This document shows, in pieces, positions 59,695 to 64,000 of a stretch of DNA of 64,000 nucleotides. The translations under genes were made by a program, and so were the position numbers. Position 1 is the stretch's first letter. Each line of letters begins with the position of its first letter. The stretch comes from JAWVFM01 sp963823245 (GTDB taxonomy: Bacteria; Actinomycetota; Thermoleophilia; Solirubrobacterales; 70-9), in contig CAWGKQ010000007.1 of NCBI GenBank assembly GCA_963823245.1, positions 186,001 through 250,000 on the forward strand. Direction: 5' to 3'. The notes under the pieces are model-generated. The model saw nothing but the letters and a program-made list of their open reading frames with translations, did not search any database and was not told where the DNA came from.

Positions 59695-60087
59695 ATGTCG
59701 CAGGAGAACGTCGAATTTGCCCGGAGCGTGTTCAGTCGCTGGAACGCTGGCGAGCGCAGGTTCCTGGACGCGGAGATCCACCCCGACGTGGTGCTCGTGA
59801 GTCGGCTCCTGGGTAAGGCCGTGCACGGCCGGGCGGGGGTCCGTCGCTACCTGCGGGAGATCGACGAGCACTTCGACGAGTGGACGATGGAAATCGAGGA
59901 TTGGCGCGATGCGGGAGACTGCGTCGCAGCGCTGGGCCATGTCCGTTTCCGAGGCAGGCAGAGCGGCGTCGCATTCGACCAGCGAGTTGGGATTCTCTTT
60001 GAGATCCGAGGCGGCCAGCTGCTGCGCTTCGAGACCTTCCTTGACGAGCCCGCCGATGCCTTGAAAGCTGCCGGGGTGGCGGACTAA
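59695..60087 (+). CDS. NTF2/SnoaL-like protein
   Basis: 130 residues, intact. MSQENVEFARSVFSRWNAGE, DAEIHPDVVLVSRLLGKAVH, GRAGVRRYLREIDEHFDEWT, VLGHVRF-type sheet (AALGHVRFRGRQSGVAFDQR), ending DALKAAGVAD. Same family and start context (GGCGATGTCGCAGGAGAACG) as seven other sites in the window. Three bases before the next member, so a true tandem pair. Confidence 0.87.
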   Translation: MSQENVEFARSVFSRWNAGERRFLDAEIHPDVVLVSRLLGKAVHGRAGVRRYLREIDEHFDEWTMEIEDWRDAGDCVAALGHVRFRGRQSGVAFDQRVGILFEIRGGQLLRFETFLDEPADALKAAGVAD

Positions 60088-60090
60088 CCG

Positions 60091-60507
60091 ATGTCGCAGG
60101 AGAACGTGGAGATGGTGCGGCGCGCATATGAGGCCTTCAATCGAGGCGGAGTCGACGCCGTGATCAGCGAACGCATCTGGTCGCCGGAGATCGTCTGGGA
60201 TGCCAGGCCCACCGGCATCCCCGGACTTGGCGTCTATCGCGGCCACGAAGAGGTCAAGTCGTTCTTCGAGGACGACTGGTTCAAAGCGTTCCCTTTCGAG
60301 GATTGGGAGGTCGAGGTCGATGAGGTGATCGACCAGGGGGATCAAGTGATCAGCATGTGCCGCCAACGCGGACGCGGTGCGACTAGCGGAGCGGGCACAG
60401 AGCTTTTCCTCGCACAGGTCGGCACGTGGCGCGACGGACAGTGCGTGCGGGTCGACAACTATCTCGACCGAGAAAAGGCCCTCGAAGCCGCCGGGCTGTT
60501 GGAGTAG
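60091..60507 (+). CDS. NTF2/SnoaL-like protein
   Basis: 138 residues, intact, start 3 bases after the preceding stop. MSQENVEMVRRAYEAFNRGG, IVWDARPTGIPGLGVYRGHE, FEDWEVEVDEVIDQGDQVIS, DNYLDREKALEAAGLLE-stop. Carries the full conserved tail. Central residues differ strongly from its neighbour, so ligand or reaction probably differs. Confidence 0.88.
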   Translation: MSQENVEMVRRAYEAFNRGGVDAVISERIWSPEIVWDARPTGIPGLGVYRGHEEVKSFFEDDWFKAFPFEDWEVEVDEVIDQGDQVISMCRQRGRGATSGAGTELFLAQVGTWRDGQCVRVDNYLDREKALEAAGLLE

Positions 60508-60571
60508 CGAAGCGCCGCGGCGCAGCGACCACGCGGACGGGCTGCCTTTCTGAATCGGGGCGGACAGGGTC

Positions 60572-60634
60572 TCTCGAAGCCGCCGAGCTGCGGGGTAGGC
60601 GGTGCGGGCGATGTCGCAGGAGACGTCGGCAATC
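60572..60634 (+). repeat. NTF2-like tail and head remnants
   Basis: CTCTCGAAGCCGCCGAGCTG with stop-like GGGGTAG, followed by GCGATGTCGCAGGAGACGTC: a degenerate cassette end next to a cassette start (MSQETSAI..) with no body. The remaining bases of 60508-60777 show no other feature. Confidence 0.6.
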
Positions 60635-60777
60635 AGGTCAGTCCGCGACAAAGCGACCCTGCGTCATCGTGCATCTAGACATCGGCTCTCGCGGGAGCCG
60701 CTCGGCGGAGCGGCCGGTAGCCTCGCAGCCTGCGCCTGCGCCTGAACATCCGCTGGCTCGTCCTCTTCGGCTTCTGG

Positions 60778-62223
60778 ATGGCGCTCGCCGGGGTGCTCGC
60801 AGGGCTTCCGATCGCGACGTCGTCGACGATCGCAGCCCGACCCGGAGCGCCACTTCTTCGCGGCGTCGACGCCCCCGGCATCGCCGCCGCCGATCGGCTC
60901 ACACCCGACGACCCGCCCGATGTCACCGGCGCCATCGGGCTCCACGACTACGTCGAGACCGTGAACGCCGCGGTTGCGGTCTACTCGAGACGGCTCCGAC
61001 TCCGCGCCGTCCAGAAGGCGAGTTCGTTCTGGGGCGTCAAAGACCTCGTCGACCCGCAGATCGCCTGGGACTCCCAGGCGCGTCGGTGGTACTACCTGAC
61101 GCTCGATGCACAGGTGGCGGGGGACGCCCCGAGCGCCCTCCTACTTGCGTGGTCGAAGGGGCCGGACCCCACCGACCTCAGGGACGGCTGGTGCCGGCTC
61201 AGGATCGGCACCGGCAAGATCGTCGACGACTACCCGAAGCTCGGCTTCGACCGCCGCCACATCGTCATCGGGACCAACACCCTCAACTTCACGGATCCGA
61301 ACTTCAAGAAGTTCAGCCGCATCTGGGCCGTCGGCAAGCCTCGCGACGGCCAGACGTCCTGCAAGCGACCGCCGGTCTCCTCGTTCGGCAGCGCCGCCGA
61401 GCCCCTTCGGCGAACGGACGGACGCAGGGCCTTCACGCCGGTCCCGGTCACACCCGTCGAGCCCTCCGGCCGCGCCTACGTGGTCGCCGCCGACTGCGTC
61501 CACGAGGACAGCCCCGGCGAGAACGAAGAGGGATGCTCGCGCCCGCAAGGCCGGGCGAACCAGATAACGGTCTGGCACATCACCGGGCCCCGCGCCGCGC
61601 CGAGGTTGGTGATGGACGGAGGCGTGGACGTCCCGCCCTACCGGGGGCCGAAACCGGTTCCGCAACGAGGGACGAACCGGGTCCTCGACGCCCTCGACGG
61701 TCGTCTGACACAGGCCGTGTCGAACGCCGACCCGGGCCGCTCGGGGGCGGAGGCGATCTGGACCCAGCACACGGTCGAGGGGCCCGGCGGTCGCTCGGAG
61801 GTGCGCTGGTACGAGCTCGACCCGCGAGCCCTCGCCCTCCTCCGCACGGGTGCGATCGCCAAGCGGCGCGCCTGGGTGTTCAACGGTGCGGTCTCGCCAA
61901 CCACGCGCGGGGATCGGGCGGCGATCCAGTACAGCCTCAGCGGCAGGCGCTTGTTGCCCCAGATCCGAGCGCGCGCCCTCGGGCTCGGCAACAGCGGTAG
62001 CGCCAAGCGCGGCGAGATTACCCTTGGACGAAGCGCCGCCGCGGCAAGCTCTTGCCAAGGCCCGCCCGACGTCTGCCGGTGGGGCGATTACGCCGCCGCC
62101 ACTCCCGACCCGCGCCGGTCCGGCGTCGTCTGGGGATCGAACGAGCTCATCGGCCCACCCCTCGGCCCCGGCATCGAGCATTGGCGCACCCGCAACTTTG
62201 CCCTGCGCCTGCCGACGCCGTGA
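60778..62223 (+). CDS. Exported protein of unknown function, probable beta-propeller/sialidase-like fold
   Basis: 481 residues from ATG 60778; the frame is open a further ~10 codons upstream without a start codon. Hydrophobic N-terminus (MALAGVLAGLPIATSS) suggests export. Body: WGVKDLVDPQIAWDSQARRW, YPKLGFDRRHIVIGTNTLNF, RWGDYAAATPDPRRSGVVWG, SNELIGPPLGPGIEHWRTRN. WGDYxxxxxDP is a motif of Thermoleophilia exported propeller-like proteins. Function unknown. No operon partner. Confidence 0.75.
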   Translation: MALAGVLAGLPIATSSTIAARPGAPLLRGVDAPGIAAADRLTPDDPPDVTGAIGLHDYVETVNAAVAVYSRRLRLRAVQKASSFWGVKDLVDPQIAWDSQARRWYYLTLDAQVAGDAPSALLLAWSKGPDPTDLRDGWCRLRIGTGKIVDDYPKLGFDRRHIVIGTNTLNFTDPNFKKFSRIWAVGKPRDGQTSCKRPPVSSFGSAAEPLRRTDGRRAFTPVPVTPVEPSGRAYVVAADCVHEDSPGENEEGCSRPQGRANQITVWHITGPRAAPRLVMDGGVDVPPYRGPKPVPQRGTNRVLDALDGRLTQAVSNADPGRSGAEAIWTQHTVEGPGGRSEVRWYELDPRALALLRTGAIAKRRAWVFNGAVSPTTRGDRAAIQYSLSGRRLLPQIRARALGLGNSGSAKRGEITLGRSAAAASSCQGPPDVCRWGDYAAATPDPRRSGVVWGSNELIGPPLGPGIEHWRTRNFALRLPTP

Positions 62224-62411
62224 AGGCAATCCCTCCGGGCAGCTGTCCACGGTTTCGACTGCCGTGCGACTCTCGCGCAGCGCGGCCAGCGCCGGTCCGT
62301 GGCTGCTCGAGGCTGGACTAACGGGCCAAAGCGTTTCGCTCTTAAAGGATGTTCAGCAATGGGATTCGTGGGTATCCGTAGTGGACCAGCGAAAGTCACG
62401 GAGGAGAACAA

Positions 62412-63623
62412 ATGGCCACAGATGTCAAGGATGTAGGACAGACCATTGGAAGCGCGTTCGGGAAGATCGCGCGGGAGGCGGCGCAGGGAATGTCAAGCAA
62501 CGGGCACAGTTCGCCTCTCGAAAAGGCAAACGGCTCGCTATCGGGGGCGCGCGGAGTAGCGGCCGGCGCTGCGCTCGCGGCAGTGCCCTTCGCGGCACGC
62601 GCCGGCGGCAAGGCCGTCAAGCGAGCTGTCTCCAAGCGGCTGCCCGGCAGCGATGACAGCGATGCCGGGATCGGAGAAAAGCTCAAGGAGGGCGTCAAGG
62701 GCACCGTCGGCTCCAAGGTCGCCGAGGGCGTCGGAGAGAAGATGAAGCAGGAGGGCGCCAAGGGCAAGAAGGGGACCCCGGGCGTCGGCAAGGGACGTCG
62801 CATGCCGGTCCAGCAGGCAGTGGACATCGCGGTTCCCATTTCGACGGTCTATAACCAGTGGACCCAATTCGAGGAGTGGCCGCAGTTCATGCATCGCCTT
62901 GATCAGGCCACCCAGGACGACGACTGCAGCGTGTCCTTCAGGACCAAGATCTGGGGGATGTCGCGCGAATTCGAGGCGCAGATCGTCGAGCAGCGCCCGG
63001 ATGAGCGGATTGCCTGGACCGTGACCAACGGCGTGACGCACAACGGAGTGGTCACCTTCCATGAGCTCGCCGATCGCCTCACGAGGGTCCAGGTGACGCT
63101 TGACGTCGAGCCGGGTTCGCTGCTCGAGAAGGCCGCACGCGGAATGCGGCACGTGAAGCGGGCCGTTCGTGCCGACCTCGCACGCTTCAAGGCGTTCATC
63201 GAGATGCAGGAGGTCGAGACCGGGGCCTGGCGCGGAGTGATCCACGACGGCGAGCTGGTGGAGGAGCACGACGAGAAGTACGACCGGGAGCGCGATTACG
63301 CCGAGTTCGACGACATCCACGACACCGAGCATTCGCACTCGCCGAAGTCGAACGGCGGGAGCACCTCCACGCGCCGGAAGTCGAGCGGGCAGCGGAAGTC
63401 GAGCGGGCAGCGGAAGAGCCGTTCGGGCTCGGCTTCGAGCCGAAGTCGAAGCGGCTCGTCATCCCGCGGGAGCAGCCGATCGACCGGACGTAGCGGCTCG
63501 TCTCGCTCGGGCTCGCGGTCGAGCAACGGCCGGTCCGGGTCCGGCACGGGCTCGCGGTCGAGCAACGGGCGGTCCGGTTCGGGCTCGCGGTCGGCGCGTT
63601 CCCGCAGCAGCAGCCGATCATGA
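62412..63623 (+). CDS. SRPBCC-domain protein with Ser/Arg-rich tail
   Basis: 403 residues, ATG 62412 after GGAGGAGA. Residues 1-120: Gly/Ala/Lys-rich with a hydrophobic segment (ARGVAAGAALAAVPFAARAG). 130-270: polyketide cyclase/dehydrase (SRPBCC) domain (VDIAVPISTVYNQWTQFEEW, KIWGMSREFEAQIVEQRPDE). 320-403: low-complexity Ser/Arg/Gly tail with short repeats (SSGQRKSSGQRKS, SRSSNGRSGSGTGSRSSNGR). Close relatives in actinobacteria are membrane-associated stress proteins; the tail could bind nucleic acid or wall polymer (inference). First of three overlapping genes. Confidence 0.88.
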   Translation: MATDVKDVGQTIGSAFGKIAREAAQGMSSNGHSSPLEKANGSLSGARGVAAGAALAAVPFAARAGGKAVKRAVSKRLPGSDDSDAGIGEKLKEGVKGTVGSKVAEGVGEKMKQEGAKGKKGTPGVGKGRRMPVQQAVDIAVPISTVYNQWTQFEEWPQFMHRLDQATQDDDCSVSFRTKIWGMSREFEAQIVEQRPDERIAWTVTNGVTHNGVVTFHELADRLTRVQVTLDVEPGSLLEKAARGMRHVKRAVRADLARFKAFIEMQEVETGAWRGVIHDGELVEEHDEKYDRERDYAEFDDIHDTEHSHSPKSNGGSTSTRRKSSGQRKSSGQRKSRSGSASSRSRSGSSSRGSSRSTGRSGSSRSGSRSSNGRSGSGTGSRSSNGRSGSGSRSARSRSSSRS

Positions 63624-63754
63624 GCTCCTTTCTCACGCGGCTTGCGGCAGAGCGCTTCGGCGGCGGGCGCCCCTCTCCACCACGCGCGATGGGAGGGGCT
63701 CTCGCCGCCGGCGCCGCAGCGGCCCTCGTCACATACCGCCTTCTGCGGGCGTGA
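63620..63754 (+). CDS. Small hydrophobic-tailed protein
   Basis: 44 residues; ATG overlaps the previous stop (ATGA). MSSFLTRLAAERFGGGRPSP, then GGALAAGAAAALVTYRLLRA. A single C-terminal helix suggests membrane association. No family. Translationally coupled to the SRPBCC gene. Confidence 0.6.
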   Translation: MSSFLTRLAAERFGGGRPSPPRAMGGALAAGAAAALVTYRLLRA

Positions 63755-63758
63755 GGGG

Positions 63759-64000
63759 GTGAGGTCGTTGTTTGGGCAAAGGTCAAAGAAGCCGATCGAC
63801 GTCGATCGGATCGCGGCGGCGGCTCTCGAGTCATTCCTGGGTGCCGATGAGCGCCCCGGAGACGGCTCGCAGAACGGAAGCTCGGGTGAGCGGTCGAATC
63901 ACCGCTACGGCTCCGTCGGAGCCTTGGCGTTCGGAGTCGCATTGAGCGTCGCGGCCCGGGTGGCCTACTCACGCGTCGCGGAAAGGCTGGACCTCGATGA
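63759..64000 (+). CDS. Hypothetical protein, partial (runs off right edge)
   Basis: GTG 63759 opens VRSLFGQRSKKPIDVDRIAA, AALESFLGADERPGDGSQNG, RYGSVGALAFGVALSVAARV AYSRV and continues beyond the window. One Ala-rich helix near residue 60. Five bases after the preceding stop; same operon. Function unknown. Confidence 0.55.
   Translation, partial: MRSLFGQRSKKPIDVDRIAAAALESFLGADERPGDGSQNGSSGERSNHRYGSVGALAFGVALSVAARVAYSRVAERLDLD

Noticed and set aside
63378..63600. Short repeats in the SR-rich tail as a possible mobile repeat
   Set aside because: They are in-frame codon repeats of a low-complexity protein tail, best explained by slippage within the gene.
57431..63623. Search for CRISPR-like regularly spaced repeats using the repeated MSQENV starts
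   Set aside because: The copies are irregularly spaced, hundreds of bases apart, and are gene starts; no CRISPR array or cas gene is in the window.

Overview
The window is GC-rich, densely coding DNA with many GTG starts and clear purine-rich ribosome-binding sites, which suggests a high-GC actinobacterium. The many small NTF2/SnoaL-like proteins beginning MSQENV, secreted proteins with one N-terminal helix and an Ala-Asp-Thr-rich stretch, a cyclic-nucleotide/thioredoxin-reductase fusion and a F420-type LLM oxidoreductase suggest Thermoleophilia (Solirubrobacterales-like). That placement is inference from family knowledge only. There are no rRNA genes and no CRISPR array. Two complete tRNA genes are present, both serine (anticodons GGA and CGA).

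Layout. 0-2.9 kb: an ArsR-DUF2892-MMPL operon, divergent from OsmC, then a tyrosine integrase abutting tRNA-Ser(GGA). 2.9-6 kb: a ~175 bp duplication (half tRNA plus trpB end) brackets a broken FAD monooxygenase next to a frameshifted trpB2. 6-8.2 kb: ytoQ, a DUF892 protein and an enoyl-CoA hydratase. 8.3-29.1 kb: an island bounded by a perfect 62 bp repeat of the 3' part of tRNA-Ser(CGA). It holds a 3-hydroxyacyl-CoA dehydrogenase, an SGNH hydrolase, a large frameshifted secreted protein, a decayed serine recombinase with a tiny zinc-finger gene, a CAAX protease, an IS982-like element, a LolD/FtsX-type exporter, a DHFR-fold reductase and several tRNA 3' fragments. 29-41 kb: a long minus-strand stress/redox gene string (ZIP transporter, HAD hydrolase, G6PD, flippase, UBP zinc finger, DsbA, CNB-thioredoxin reductase, FMN reductase) in which several genes are internally deleted or chimeric, then a phage tail-spike-like protein beside a tRNA-Arg fragment. 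41-47 kb: MarR with divergent MFS pump and FAD oxidase, a phasin-like protein and a Drr-type ABC exporter. 47-57.5 kb: a plus/minus stress cluster (phosphoribosyltransferase-hydrolase fusion, erythromycin-esterase-like protein, YbaK, IMPase, PfkB kinase, P-type ATPase, universal stress protein) whose content resembles the mycobacterial DosR dormancy regulon. 57.5-60.7 kb: an array of NTF2/SnoaL-like genes and remnants with an LLM oxidoreductase. 60.8-64 kb: a secreted protein and a three-gene envelope/SRPBCC cluster running off the right edge.

Two overall features stand out. First, tRNA 3' fragments and integrase-tail relics are scattered over 2.9-41 kb, so this is a multi-layered integration hotspot. 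Second, many genes carry frameshifts, internal deletions or chimeric joins. Some frameshifts could be sequencing error, but the large internal deletions and fusions look like real decay or assembly chimerism. A recurring theme is a family of NTF2-like genes whose first ~20 bases and last ~30 bases are nearly invariant while the middles differ. Two copies are preceded by the same otherwise unrecognised ~50-residue small protein.
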